Notes under the pieces: generated by a model
Database searches by the model: none
What the model saw: the letters and a program-made list of their open reading frames with translations, nothing else
What the model was told of the DNA's origin: nothing
Assembly: GCF_027409185.1 (NCBI RefSeq)
Contig: NC_084472.1
Location: 17,036,524-17,100,523, forward strand
Direction of reading: 5' to 3'
DNA: 64,000 bases
DNA from: Cynocephalus volans
Taxonomy: Eukaryota > Chordata > Mammalia > Dermoptera > Cynocephalidae
In this document: positions 28,105-44,123 of the stretch, one piece after another
Numbering within the stretch: the first letter of the stretch is position 1
Layout: every line of letters begins with the position of its first letter
Program-made: the position numbers and the translations under genes

Positions 28105-30089
28105 ATGTAAGTAGAAATTTTCAGCTTAATCATATGAGATATATTGGTGGTTAAAAAACGTACAGACAAAGAGTCACAATAAAATCAAGTAATGGCACTA
28201 ATAAAAGTTTAACATAATTTCTTTCATCTTTTATTTTAGAAATTGAGGTTTTGGTGGAAAATGATTATGCATACTACATCTACTTGTTTTTGTGAACTTG
28301 TCTAATGAAATATCAAGCAGAGCATAGGTTGGGTGGGAACTAGCAGGGGAGAGACATTTTGCAGAGAAAATGAAATGAGACTATTGAAAAAGCACTTATT
28401 CCTAACTACATAAAATTGAGAACCTGATGTTGTTAGGGAAGAAAAATACTTTTATGGAATTTTTTAAATCTTTCTATATAAAACTTAATATCTTTCATCA
28501 AAATTTAAAAGGGCATATATTTTATGTGATTATTCCGTCCTATCAATGCAAGTATATGACATGCTTGCCTGTAATTTACAAAAAGATGGTAACTATAAGA
28601 ACTGCATATTTTTGGATTTTCAGTGTAAAATCACAATACAAGTTTTAAAAGTTTTAAATTGTGTAAAAATGCCTGAACTATGTGTAACAATAGAAGAAAT
28701 TAGATACTAATGAGTATTGGAAGCAATCAATGTTGGGGTGATGTCTTATTTTTATTATAATCTTTTTTCCTTTAATCCTTAAGCATTTGATAAAATCTCT
28801 TTCATTTGAGAAAAGACTCGAATACCTTTTGGCTATATGAAAGGAAGGCCTGCAGTTAGTCTGGAGTGAGCCCGAGATGAGAAAGCTAGAGACTTCTGAA
28901 TTACTAAGAACTTGACTGATGGTTTGGCTTCTCCTGACAAGGGTGGGGGGTGGGGGTGAGGAAGATGAGGGTGGGATGTGGGGTTGGGGAGATGGCCACA
29001 GTCCTCAGAGCTGTGGGCCCTAGAACTTTGGAAAGAAATGTCATGAGGAAAGAACTCTGAGTCGAGGGGAAGCTAGATTCCTGGGTTGTGGATGGTGGTC
29101 TGGGGCCTAAGAGGGAGGTGGTCAGTAGGTTCTGTCAGAGAACGGGTGGCGATGTGATAAATTGTTCCCTGTTTTGTGCTATATTTCCCCTAATGTCAAG
29201 CCTGGAGGTGTGGTGTTAGGAGTGAGGCTGTTCAAACTCTTGGGACAGAGGCGTGGGGGGACTGTGGCCTTCCTCCTCCCACCTCTGGGTGTGCACAGTG
29301 GTTGTAGCATCATTCCATGGGAGGACTCAGATCCAGGAGCACTCCAGGAATCAGTCCACAGCCAGACGGGTCAGATACCAACTGAGGAAGGGTATCTGCT
29401 CTTTCCACGATCCACAATGTAAAGACTTGATTTATTCTTATTTTAATATTAAAGGAAAGTGTGATCCTGGAAGGCAAAAAATCTAGGGAAGACTGGGGTT
29501 ATGTGGAAATTCATTAAAGTGTAGAATAAAAGAGAAAAGAAAAGGACACTATCCTGAATTATTCTATAATAGATGATATAAAATACCATGTATATTTTTC
29601 TGATGTGTCCTTTACTTTCCATGACTGTGTAGAATGTTCTTTCTTTAAATTAAAATGAATTTAAATACAGTTTGAAGAACACTGTGATATAGTAATGCTT
29701 AATATAATAGCACATTACAGAATAGGAATGCCAGCAACTAATAAAACAGAATTTGTAAAACATCAATATTTTTTAGAACGTCAAAGCACAACAAAGACCA
29801 TTCTAAGTTTCTTAAATGTTTTAAATGATTGTGCTGAAAACTGTGGTCTTTATTCATTTTGTCAAGTTTTACTTTAGATTTTAAACTAACAGTTCACTTA
29901 CGTTAAATTATTTTATTTTAAAAAGGATACTATTTGATTATTAATAAAGTGTGTGTATTTACAATATATGCAACAAAATAAAGTCTTTTGTAGTACTTGG
30001 TGGCTGCACATTGTCTCAGGGCTCATTTTTTACTAATTATATCCCCCTTCATCCTTCACAGCTGATCACTAAATCCTACTTATTCTATC
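28105..30089. other. Anonymous stretch
   Basis: No gene or clear repeat was recognised. A G-rich patch (gggtggggggtgggggtgagg, near 28940) is the only notable composition. Confidence 0.5.
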
Positions 30090-30715
30090 TCATTCATTCA
30101 TTCAAAAAATATCCAGATGGTTCATGAATGCCTATAGTGACTTTGTTAATAATAGCCCCAAAATGAAAGTTTGGAAACCACCTAAATGTCCTTTAATGGG
30201 TTCAATGAGTTGAACAAACTAGTACATCCATGCTATGGAATAAGGCTTAGCAATAAAGAGGAGTGAAAGACTGATACACACAGCAACTTGGATAAACCAC
30301 AAGGAAATTATGCTGAATGAAAAAAGCCAGTCCCAAAGGGTACACACTGCATGACTCCACTTACATAGCATTTGTGAAATAGTTGCCAGGGGTTAGGGAT
30401 GGAGGGATGGGTGTGGATACAAGGAGGTAACATGAGGAAGTCTTGTGGTGATGGTTTGTCTTGACAGTGGTGGCAAAGCTACACATATGAAAAAATTATG
30501 TACAGCTACCCCCACACACAAACACACATGCATGTGCATGCAATAACTGGTGAAATATAAATAAGCTCTACAGATTGTATCAATGTTAATTTGTTGGTTG
30601 TACTGTAGTTGTTTAAGATGTTAACATTGGAGGAGGCTGGGTGAAGGATGCATGTACTTCCCTATACATTTCTTTGCTGTGAATCTTTATTATTTCAAAT
30701 ATTTTTTAAAGCATC
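30090..30715 (+). mobile_element. Old L1M 3' end
   Basis: The text has the typical L1M end-of-ORF2/3' UTR order: 'ctaaatgtcctttaatggg', 'tggaataaggcttagcaat', 'tgcatgactccacttac', 'ttgccaggggttagggatgg' and a final 'tgtactgtagttg'. It is moderately diverged, with no open frame. Confidence 0.75.
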
Positions 30716-30871
30716 TAGGAATTGTCTGCGTTGTGCTGAGCATTGTCTTCTTTGATTTCCTTTGTGTTGTCCCCTCTTTTACATTCCTCCTGTTTCTCTG
30801 CCTTAGACCCTCCCCATCCTTCGCTGACTTGTCTCTTCTGCCTCAAATTTATCCTCTACTTCCTATTAGAG

Positions 30872-31050
30872 GAATCTTTTAAACCAGTGCTTCTTACACT
30901 CTACCATACAAATGAACCACCTAGGATCTTGTTAAAGTGCAGGTTCTGATTTAGTTTTTGTCTTGAGGGCTTGAGATTCTGCATTTCCAACAAGTTCACA
31001 GGCGATGTCAGTGCTGCTGGTCCTGGACCACACTTTGAGTATCAAAGATC
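30872..31050 (+). mobile_element. MER5A-like (hAT-Charlie) DNA transposon
   Basis: The sequence runs from gtgcttcttacactctacc through gcatttccaacaagttcaca to gctgctggtcctggaccaca and ttgagtatcaaag. It is colinear with the MER5A consensus as I know it. Confidence 0.8.
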
Positions 31051-31079
31051 TTAAGTACTTTTTTCCATGGTATATCCAT

Positions 31080-31725
31080 ACTTAAATTTTTTCAGTTGAT
31101 TCTCAGTTTAGTCACAGCATGTAACTCCTTGCTCAAAAGTCCCCAGTGACTCCCCATGTCACTAAGAATAAAATACAGAGGCTTTATAGTGGTCTATAAG
31201 GCTTTTCAAGGTCTTCCCCACCCTGAAGCTCTCTGACCTCATCTCTAATTACTCTCTCCTTTTCCACTCCAGCTCTATCTTAACTGGCCTTATTGATACT
31301 CGTGGAATAACCCAGACGTGATCTTGCCATGGGGCCTTGGAACCTGCTGATCCCTCTGTCTGGAATGTTCTTCCTGAAGATATCCACATTCTTAACTCCC
31401 TCAGTTCTTTTCAACTCTGTGCACAAATTACCTTCCTAATATGGCCTATCCAATGAAGACTATTCCCCTCTTGAAAACTGCAGCCTACTCTCACCCAACT
31501 CATTCCTGATCCCTCCTCTCTTCTTTTTCTTTTACCATGATGTTTATCACCTTCTAACATACTATATGATTTATTTATATAGTTGTGTCATATCTATTGG
31601 TTATTGTTTGTGTTTTCCAAAGGGCAGAAATCTTTGTTTTATTGTCTAATGAATCTCAAGTGCCTAGAAGAGTGTGTGGCACATGGGATGAGTGTGTGGC
31701 ACATGGGATGAGTGTGTGGCACGTG

Positions 31726-31781
<56 letters not shown>

Positions 31782-32125
31782 GGAACAAAACTGCCTACGA
31801 TCCTTACATGGCCTGACTCAGGTCTATCTCTCCACACTATCGCCCACTGCTTCCTTCCATATACTTTGTGCTTCAGATGTTTTAAATTGCTAACAGTTGC
31901 AGGACTGCATCATGGGTTATTTTCTCTCCATGCCATGCATTGCCCCTTCCAGGTATTTCTCCCACTTGTGACTTATCCTTCAGTGTTCAGTTCAAGAAGC
32001 ATTTACCTATCTCCACTGTCTGGGCATTCCTGATTTTATAGGAATGCACCTTTTATTGCACTGTTCTATCTGTATATACCTCCACTACTACACTCACCTT
32101 CCTTTATTTCAATAGTTTATTTTCA
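31080..32125 (+). repeat. L2 segment split by a TG-rich satellite
   Basis: The sequence 'agtccccagtgactccccat', 'ctataaggcttttcaaggtc' and 'tgtctggaatgttcttcctg' is L2. Similar sequence resumes at 31880-32125 after the simple-repeat block. Confidence 0.7.
31671..31779. repeat. 20-bp minisatellite (3 units) running into (TG)n
   Basis: Three units of agtgtgtggcacatgggatg (31671-31730, the last slightly changed) pass directly into about 25 TG units. Confidence 0.95.
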
Positions 32126-32465
32126 TATTGAATCAATCAAGGTCTGCCCAGGAAACAAAAGGTACACTCAAAGGAAATTATGAAAATAATTTTCAGAAGT
32201 GGACAGAGTTAAGGAAATCAGTGATTGGATACAGGAGCCCAGTGAGTGCTGGAGCCTCGGAGGAGGGAATTGCAGCTGTAGAGGAACTGCCAGAGCTGGC
32301 AGCCAAAACTGCCTCCCACTGAGCTCAATCAGAAGCCACAGAGCAAGGAGCCTCTGTGATGCAGCTCAGGGGTCAAATCCTTGAGGCACAAAGCAGGACA
32401 GAGAAAGGTGGAGAATGGATCCAGGGCAGCAGCTGGCAAACAAAGACAAAGCAGCATGTGTGTTC
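32120..32465. repeat. Old repeat, copy 2 of an in-window pair
   Basis: See the related copy near 26 kb. It starts 'atcaatcaaggtctgcccag' and ends in 'caaagacaaagcagcatgtg'. There is no coding capacity. Confidence 0.4.
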
Positions 32466-32469
32466 ATCT

Positions 32470-32600
32470 CCCACCTAGGTGGAAGGTTCTCGAGGGCAGG
32501 ACCATTTTTCATTCATCCTTGAAGCCCCAGCACTTAGCACAGGGTTTGGCCCAGAGTAAGCATTCAATAAACCTCTGTAGAAGCAAAATACAATGCTAGG
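32470..32600 (+). repeat. L2 3' end fragment
   Basis: The sequence 'ctcgagggcaggaccatttt', 'cccagcacttagcacagggt' and 'taagcattcaataaacctct' is the L2 terminus. Confidence 0.75.
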
Positions 32601-33071
32601 ACATACACTACATTTAACTTAATATTTGAGGGAAGGCAGGCAGGAAGACAGGCAAGCTGTTTATTATCTATTTGGAGCCCATTTTCATTCCCTTTCACAA
32701 AGAATTATTTTTATGTTTCTTGATATCATATCTAACTTAGATGAAAACAGCATGATCAGGGCAGAATCCACTGTAAAAGTTTTAATTTTTATTTTCCTAC
32801 TTTGCTGAGTTCAGTCTAATAGCTTCATAAGCAACATGAATCTGGAAATAGAAGTATCCATGTGGGGCTATCAGCACAAGATACAAAGCATGAGAACCAC
32901 AAAATGTATCAATTAGTGATGCTTGTCCATCAGTTGAACATCAAAATCTCTGGATCCTGGCACACAGCAAGCAATTAATAAAAGCATGTTAACTGTCTAG
33001 AGTCAGGCAAGCCAGGCAGATTTTTTAAAGTATGAAGTCATCCAGATACTCTGGTAGATATGAGGCTATTG

Positions 33072-33185
33072 GGTAGGGTGACAACCATCCTGGTTTGCCT
33101 GGGATTGTCCTGGCTTTAGCACTGATAGTCTCCGGCCTGAGAAACCCCCAATCCCATGTTAATTGGGACACTTGGTCACCCTGCA
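33072..33185. mobile_element. Short palindromic DNA-transposon fossil
   Basis: The ends tagggtgacaacc and (reverse complement) agggtgaccaagtg form imperfect terminal inverted repeats around a ~110-bp core with gtttgcctgggattgtcc. It resembles the widespread mammalian MITE-like repeats with 'agggtgacc' ends. Family assignment is uncertain. Confidence 0.55.
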
Positions 33186-33239
33186 ATTAGAGTCAGTTTT
33201 AAAAAATGTAGATTTGTGTGTTGTTGTTTTTTTACAACT

Positions 33240-36220
<2,981 letters not shown>

Positions 36221-38849
36221 TTTTGATTCCTCATGATATATCTCCATGGAGAGGTGTTATTCAAAGATAATTAAGCCATTATAGCTTTTTGACAGTTATT
36301 TTAAGTTTTGTTTAACTTGGAACCTTCTCTAACTGGGATCTGATAACTTCACTGATTAACCAATTAAGAAATCCTAAGACATACTTTACTAGCATTCTCT
36401 TAACCCCAATCCTTATAAAACTACCTAATCTAATTCCTCTGCTGTAAAATCAAAATGCACTCTAGCAATTTATAGAAACAAGTTTCTCTTTACTACTAAT
36501 TTCCTCAGGTTTCTAGATATATTTCCAAACACCTTGCCAGCCTTCTCTGTAAGTTGCCAGTCCCTTGTTCTAATGTCTTCAAAAGGAATACACAGACAGG
36601 ACTATTCTACCACAGACCATTTCAAACCTCTGCATATTGTAAGCGAGAAAGTGGTTGAGAAAATTTAAGATTTTTTGCAGCAAGTCTTTATCCTCAAACT
36701 TTTGGCTGAACTGTGGAAATGCGATATGCAGTAAAACTGCCTTGTTCTTGAATCAGAAAACTCGTTTTACAGTGAGAAACATCATATAGAGACTGATTTA
36801 TGTGTCCTTTATGTAAGTACAGGAAATATTTAGCTAGTATCTAGTACTTAGAATTTATGAGAGATTTTAGAAAAAACTGGCATATGGATTGCTTGGATCT
36901 TGGTAGGAAAGGCTAATGCTACTGAAGCAAAAAAACCCCAAATGAACAACAACAAAAAAAACCAACTGCTGAGTTAAGGGACAACATGCAAGATAAGCTA
37001 CCAAACAATAGTTTGCAATTAAGAAGAATAGGTAAATCAGCCACCAAAACTAACATTTGCCTGTTTGATGCGATATGAAGGGAAATAGTTTAGTTAATAA
37101 TGATTTAAATCATTATTAATTTTTATGATTATTTACATTTTTGGCAATGAATATTTTAATCGTTTGAAAATCAACTATTCCTAAAAACTTTACCTAAACA
37201 TTTTAAATCACCATCACCTGAAAAAACTACTAATAATGGGAGCTGTCTTTACTGAGCATCTTATGCTGGACCAGGCACCATGTTAGACATTTTACGTAGA
37301 CTTTAATTTAACCTTTCCAACCTATGGTATGAGTATTACCAACCCCATTTTATAGATAAATAAAATGAGGATCAGAGAATTTAAGCAATTTGCTCAACAT
37401 TGCAAAGCTCTTAAGATAAACAACCCGAATTCTATCTAACCTAGTTCTCCTTGTTTTTTCCAGTACATCACATAATTCCCTTAAAACCAAAAACACCTAC
37501 AGACTTGTAAAACTACTATTCTGGTAACTATATTAGCTTGCTTCTGTTTATGTGATTTCATTGCATTTTGCTAATTAAGAGTGAAGTTAAATGAGAAACC
37601 TTACGCAGCATTATAAAATCTACTATAATCATGCTTTTTGTGTCTTGTAAAGGTATTTTGTACCCATAGTGCTTGTTGAATGGTACTTGCTAATTGTACT
37701 CATTTTGCTACTTTGCTCATATATTTCAATTTGTGAAAAAGTTGCCAAAAGCTGTTAAAAGAGAATGATAACCATAGTTTTAAAGTTTAGCAAATCAAAA
37801 CAATATGGGCACATGCTAAAGATTAATTTGAGATCATTGACAAATATGGCATTCTGAAATAAAAACAGAGGTGATTTTTTTTTTTTAAGTGCAGAAAAAG
37901 GAATGCAACCTATTTCTTGCAAGGGCATATAAGTGGATCTCATATTCTCACACACAGCTTTGTTTTCAAATTCTTGAAAGTGCACAAATTCTTTTAATTT
38001 AAAGGTGAGCCATGGAAAATCTAGACCAGCTGTAGAAAACCATCCAGGAACTCAGTGTCACAGCCACTTTTTCTGCTGTGACACCACCCCAGGGTGATCT
38101 GTCCCTCTGCTCACCACTGTTCCAAATTATCAAAGAGGCACTTCTGTCCCCACTGCCACAAGCAAGATGCCTCCCATGGAATTCATTGTCTCGTTAGCTG
38201 ATCCTGCCTAAAGGATGCTGAGTATAGACAGGAATGCAGGCAACCTGTAGACTCAAGACTGGGCTGTCCAGAGAAGGAAGACTCTAAATTCAGTTCACTA
38301 GATGGTAATACTTGGGAAACAGCCATATCTCAGTGCACTATGTAAGGGACCTGGGAAAAACAGATCACCATGACTTTCTTCAAGGTCATGCAAAGTTTAA
38401 GTGATTTTCACTATCCCACATTCCAACGTGTCCTTTTCTATCAATTCGTTTCCCATGGTAGTTCATCATTCTATATTTATGTCATTTTTATTAGGTAACA
38501 ACATCCCATCTCTTCTTGGTAATTGTGCTGCTGCATATTTTTGGCAAGTTTCCCATTCATCACTGTCAGGGATTGCAGCGTTCCATCAGTGTTGAGGAGG
38601 GGGGTTGATAACCCCGTTCTTGACACAGGTAAAAGTGGCCTTGTTAGTATTTCTGTTTTCACATGTCCAGATAAAAGTCCCAGGGAGAGAAATACAGGTA
38701 ATAAAGCATCATGTTGTCCACTGGAAAGATCTGTGCATTGAAAGTAGGCTAAGCTTGAGTAACCGGCTTAACGTAGCCGTAAATAGCATATGCAGTTCTT
38801 CACTTTAATAACCTCCGTTAAGCAGGACCTATCAGGACGTGGACTGAAA
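36221..38849. other. Anonymous stretch
   Basis: AT-rich, with one MIR at 37.2-37.45 kb. No gene was recognised. The frames of 60-76 codons have no family features. Confidence 0.5.
37235..37450 (-). repeat. MIR SINE, antisense
   Basis: The sequence 'ccaggcaccatgttagacat', 'ccccattttatagataaata' and 'aagcaatttgctcaacattg' is reversed MIR. Confidence 0.75.
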
Positions 38850-39450
38850 ACACTAGGCTCGTCCTCGATTTCCTCGAATGTTGAATTGAGCTGGTTGGGC
38901 TGAGAATTCCAGGACCTGCCCAAGCGTTGTTACCTGGATGCCAGAGTGATTCTTCCTCTGCCTGGTTTCTGCCAGTGGTTTTGTAGGGATAGGATGTCTC
39001 CCTCCTGGCTGTTTTGAAAAAGCGAAGAAATGGGTTGGAATAGCCCCGGAGGTCGCCTGAGTTTTGCTGGCAGCCTCGGAAGCAGCCAGAGGTATTTGCA
39101 CTGTCCCCAGCGAGGACAGGGCGTGCTTTGTTCTGCCGGCGCGGGAGTGGCGGGCATCGGAGTGTGGCCGCTGATGGCAGCGACATTCTCTGGCTCTGAG
39201 GAGCAAGGGACAGGAGCGACGAGGACAGAAACTTCTGTCCTGAAGGACCTTGTCCCTCGCCTGTCACTCAGACGATGCGCTCGAGTGCTGCCCCCTGGAG
39301 GCAGCTATGTCACTGGCTGGAAGGCAGAGCCGTAGGCACGGAGCGGTAGCACCCCAGGGGGAGACCCGCACGAGGTCAGGGGCCGGCGGGTCACAGAGTG
39401 GCCGAAGCCAGCAGAGGCGGGTCGGCTCCGGCGAAGTGGTGATGGTTGTC
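38850..39450. promoter_or_regulatory. CpG-rich block, candidate CLUL1 distal promoter / first exon
   Basis: Roughly 600 bases hold dozens of CpGs (for example ccggcgcggga near 39138, ggggccggcgggtc near 39379) within an AT-rich interval. It lies about 20 kb upstream of the CLUL1 ATG and 16 kb downstream of CETN1, close to the spacing I recall for the human CLUL1 transcription start. On the minus strand a donor-like CCAG|GTAACA occurs near 38933. The short open frames here match no family I know and are treated as GC-rich shadows. A smaller CpG cluster follows at 39740-39900. Confidence 0.4.
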
Positions 39451-40129
39451 AGGAAGGAATGTGGGCCTACTGTGAAAGAACATCCAGTTTTTCAAAAGAA
39501 GCCAGAAATATGGAAGTCATGTGAAATCCCTGGTTTTTCAAACTTGTTGACCTAACTTAGGTAAAAAAGCAAAACAAGCAAAAACCCATCGCGATGGCAG
39601 GACCACGGATAACATACACATCGCCTTGTGCGAATTAGAAAAAAGCACCCCACTGGGCAGATACAGAGGGGAAAAAAAAGAAAAAAAGCAGTTGGTACCT
39701 ATTTGCCAAGTAAAAGGCACCTCTGAGCAGTTGCTCCTGCACCAAGGTCACGGCCGGCTGGGCGCGTCGTGTAGGGACACCCGCACAGCCGCAGCGGCCC
39801 CGCTGCAGTCGCCAAGCGCATCTGTGCAAGCCAGATTCCGTCCCTGGGCCTCAGGCTCACAAACTCTGGATGATGGAAGGGGTAGCCAGAGAGCGGGGAA
39901 GCCAATACAAATTGCAAATCTACCCTTCCTAAGAGGTTATAAAATTTTTAAGTATTTCCCCCCTGCTGGGTCCCAACCCTCCTCCCCTTAGTCCTGAATG
40001 GTGAACGTTGGATCACCAAGCATATTCATTTTAGGCAATATTTTTCTGAGGTTATTGTACTCTACGTGTGAGAAAGATGTACTTATTTCTATATTTTTAT
40101 GCACTTCACCTATCGTTATTTTTAATATC

Positions 40130-40350
40130 TTCCCTTTACTGATCTACTGTGTGCCAGATCACTTTATATAATTTCTCATTTTGACAACATCCTGACAAGG
40201 TAATATAATTTTCCCTATTTTATAGGTAAAGACACTGAGGCTCGAAGAAATATTTTTTCCCAAGACTAGCTAGGAAATGGCTGTGTAGGGCTTCAAACCC
40301 AGGTCTGTGTCACTAGGAAGCTGATGACTTGTTGCTTCTACCTGAAACGG
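40130..40350 (-). repeat. MIR SINE, antisense
   Basis: The sequence 'ctactgtgtgccagatcact', 'ccctattttataggtaaaga' and 'ggcttcaaacccaggtctgt' is reversed MIR. Confidence 0.85.
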
Positions 40351-41019
40351 CAAAGTCTGGGTCTTTTCTCCCCACTGTCACCTAATGAAGGTCTATGTTA
40401 TTTGAGCACTTAATGCATGAGAATCTCCTACTTGGTGCTTTCTCTCTACCCCATTTTATTTCTTAATAAATGCAAGAACAGTTCTTTTACATAGCACAGG
40501 ACGCATCTGTGTAGCATATAACTTTAAAAATAACATCACCAGATGTACACATCCAAGTGAGTGCTGTTCCTTCAAAACACTGGGTTGCCTTGGTGATTAC
40601 AGACTTATTCCAATGATGTTGTTGTCAGTCACCACCCTTCTGGTGCTTCTCTTTTGGAAGGACCTTCAAAGACAGTTTACAACCCATTCAAACAAATTAG
40701 GTTCATCATTTCAGTGACATATACCGTTTTAAACCACAAATGATATTACCCAGCTTTTCCAGCAACTCCGTGCATCAGATTTGACTACAGATGACTTGAG
40801 GCTGTTTTTAAAAATTAAGCCCAGTCTCAATGGAGAAAGATCTGCCTCTTGCGAATGTTCAGAAGAATGTCCTGGAGGTTTTTAGGCTGTCTCTAAAAGA
40901 GGAATTCCAAAATGGTTCTGAGCCCAGCAGCACCATTGGTTAAGTGTGTGACCTTTGAAGGGGACACATTCATTGGACTGGACAGGTCTGACAAGTTGGT
41001 TAAACTTAATAATGAGTAA

Positions 41020-41275
41020 GGGTGGTGGATGGTATATTGGTTTTGAGCCTGGACTCTGGAGCCAGACACACTGGGTTCAAATCCTTCCTTTCCCACTTAC
41101 TAGCTATATAACTTTGCATGAGTTACTTAATCTCTCCATGCCTCAGTTTCCTCTTTTGTAAAATGGAGGTAATAATAGAATATGTAGAAGTTCCCAGACA
41201 GTGCAGGGTATGCAGTAAGTGTTATTTTAAGTGCTATATTAAGTGCTATTGTTAAAATCACACATATCACTTTAT
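41020..41275 (+). repeat. MIR SINE, well preserved
   Basis: The sequence 'agcctggactctggagccag', 'cactgggttcaaatccttcc', 'cttactagctatataacttt' and 'tcagtttcctcttttgtaaa' is nearly the MIR consensus. Confidence 0.9.
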
Positions 41276-42598
41276 AGTATCACCTTGAATTACAAACAGG
41301 CAAGATCAGGCAAGATCCAAAACAAGGCAGGCACATTTCCTATAAGTAGTCATCATTAACTGTAGTAATAAAATGTGCTTCTTCAGGAAAAATTTTGTAT
41401 GCTTGTTAACACCAAAATGAAATCTGCAAATCTGAAGATTTTCTATCTAAATACATTTCATTTCATTTTACATCCTAGAACCCCATAGTGAAGTGGAGAT
41501 GCATGATATGGTATTGCAACATCAATAACCTGAAATACGTGTAGTATCTTAGCAAAATATTCACCCATGCCCCTGCACTTGTAATGACAGGAACATGATC
41601 CAAGCAGCACAATGCATCTTTGGGCAGGTTTGGTTGTTGAAAAGTCTTTCTGACACTAAACTGAAATCTCTCTCCTTTATCATCCTCTCTCACAGAAACC
41701 CTGTGGAGTCCTATGGAATAAGCCGTATTTCTTTGGAGGTCATATGACTCCAGAGTATTTTCTTTTCAGAAGAAACAGCCTTAGCTCCTTTAAATCATTT
41801 CTCTTCAGATGTGGTTTTGTAACCATTCACCATATTTATCTCACTGCTCTCAATACCTCGATTTCTGTAATTTCTTTTCAGATGTAATACCCAGAGGTGA
41901 GCACAGTCCCCCAGATTACAAAGATGGGCCTTCCTCCTCATCAGCGAATTGCACTTTTATGAATGTAGCATAGGAGCACATTCATTTTTATTTTATTTAG
42001 TTTTAATTTTGACAGCACACCGCATGCTTACAAAAGTGCCAAAAGAAAATAACTACAAGTCTAGAATCCTATACCTAGTGACAAAAAGTGACAATATCCT
42101 TCAGGAATGAAGGTGAGAAATAAGACATTTTCAGAGGAAAGAAAACTTAGAGAATTTGTCACAAGCAGATCTACCTGAAATGAATGGCTAGGAAAGTTCT
42201 CTAAGCAAAAAGGAAATGGTAAAAGAAGAAACTGTGAGCCATCAAGAAGGAAAAACAACACAGTAATCAAAAATATGGGTATATACAATAACCTTTTCTT
42301 CTCCTCTTGAATTTTCTAAATTATTTGATGGCCAAACATAAATTACAACACTAATCTTGTTCTAAATGTATGTAGAAGAAATATTTAAGACAATTACATT
42401 ATAAATGGGGTAAAGTAAAGGGATCTAAAAGGAGGAAAGGTTTCTATACTTCATCTGGACTGGTAAAATGACACCAGTATACTGTGATAAGTTATGTATA
42501 TATAATGTCCCACCTAGAGCAACCACTAAAAAAGCTATACAAAGAGATATACTCAGAAACATTATAGATAAATCAAAATGGAATGATAAAGAGTGTTC

Positions 42599-42919
42599 AG
42601 TAACCAATATGAAGACAGGAAAAAAAAACAGAGAAATGAAAAATGGAGAGAACAAAGAGAAAGTGAAAAATAAAATAGCATATTTAAGCCCTTATATCAA
42701 TTTTTATATTAAATACAAATGGTCTGAGTACATCAAGAAAGACAGAGATAGATAGAGTAAGTAACCAATATGAAGACAGGAGAAAAAACAGAGAAATGAA
42801 AAATGGAGAGAACAAAGAGAAAGTGAAAAATAAAATAGCATATTTAAGCCCTTATATCAATTTTTATATTAAATACAAATGGTCTGAGTACATCAAGAAA
42901 GACAGAGATAGATAGAGTA
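42599..42919. repeat. Two-unit 160-bp tandem duplication
   Basis: The segment starting agtaaccaatatgaagacag at 42599 is repeated head-to-tail from 42760 with almost no differences (one or two bases in the A run). The surrounding L1M is highly diverged from active L1, so the duplication is recent compared with the element that carries it. Confidence 0.97.
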
Positions 42920-44123
42920 GATTAAAAATATGACCTACTATATGGCATCTGTAAGAAATTCATTTTAAATAAAATGATACAGGCAATTTGAAAGTAAAAG
43001 GATAGAAAAAGATGCAAACACCAATCAAAGGAAAGCAGAGTAGTTATATTTATATCAGGATAACATAGACTTCAGGGCATATAAAATTACTTGGAATAGA
43101 GAAAGATGATATATAGTGACAAAAGCATCATTTTACCAAAAAGTTATAGCAATCCTGAATATGTGTGCACCAAACAACAGAGCTACAAAATATATGAAGC
43201 AAAAATTAATAGAACTGAAGGGAGAAATAGATAAATCCACAATTCAAGTTGAAGACATCAACACCTTTCTCTCAATAATTGTTAGAACAACTAGACAGAA
43301 AATCAGCAGAGTTATAGAAAAACTCAACAAGACCATCAACCAATAGAATCTAACCATCGTTTGTAGAACACTCCACCCAACAACACTTACTTTTCAAGTG
43401 CGCATGGAATATATACTAATATAAACCATATCCAGAGCCATGAAGTGAACCTCTACAAATTTGAAAGAACTAAAACCATACAGAGTGTGCTCTCTGACCA
43501 CAATGGAATCAAACTGAAATCAATAACAGAAAGATAATAGGAAAATATAAACACTTGGAAACTAAACAACACACTTTTAAATAACAGATAGGTCAAAGAA
43601 GAGGACTGAAGAGAAATTTGAAAAATACATTGAACTGAATGAAAATTTAAAAACAACATATCAAAATTTGTGGGACACATCTAAAGTTGAGAAGAAAATT
43701 TAGAATACTAAATGCATATATTGAAAAAAGAGGAAAATCCCAAATGAATAATGTATGTGTCCACCTCAAGAACCTAGAAAATGAAAAGCAAAATAAACCC
43801 ACAGTGAGCAGAAGGAAAGAAATAATAAACAGAAATAGTAAATAAATCAATGAAATTGGAAGCAGAAAAATAACAGAGAAAATTCATGAAACAGGGAGCT
43901 GATTCTTTGAAAAAAGCCAACAAAATTGATAAATTTCTAGAAAGACTGACCAGAAAAAAAAAAAAGAAAGAAAGAAAAAGAGAGAGAGAGAAGACACAAG
44001 TTATTAATATTAGGAATAAAAACAGGACTATCACCCTATGCCATGTAGACCTAAAAAAGATAGCAAGAGAACATTACCAGTAACACTACACAATATTTAT
44101 TTGTGTAACACTACACAAATAAA

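Larger units (their letters stand above)
39900..41980. other. Intergenic stretch with two MIRs
   Basis: Contains the MIRs at 40.1 and 41.0 kb. The rest is unremarkable. Confidence 0.5.

Noticed and set aside
38818-39267. 149-codon and overlapping frames in the CpG-rich block
   Set aside because: GC-rich DNA gives long frames on several phases. None resembles a known protein, so I kept only the CpG/promoter interpretation.
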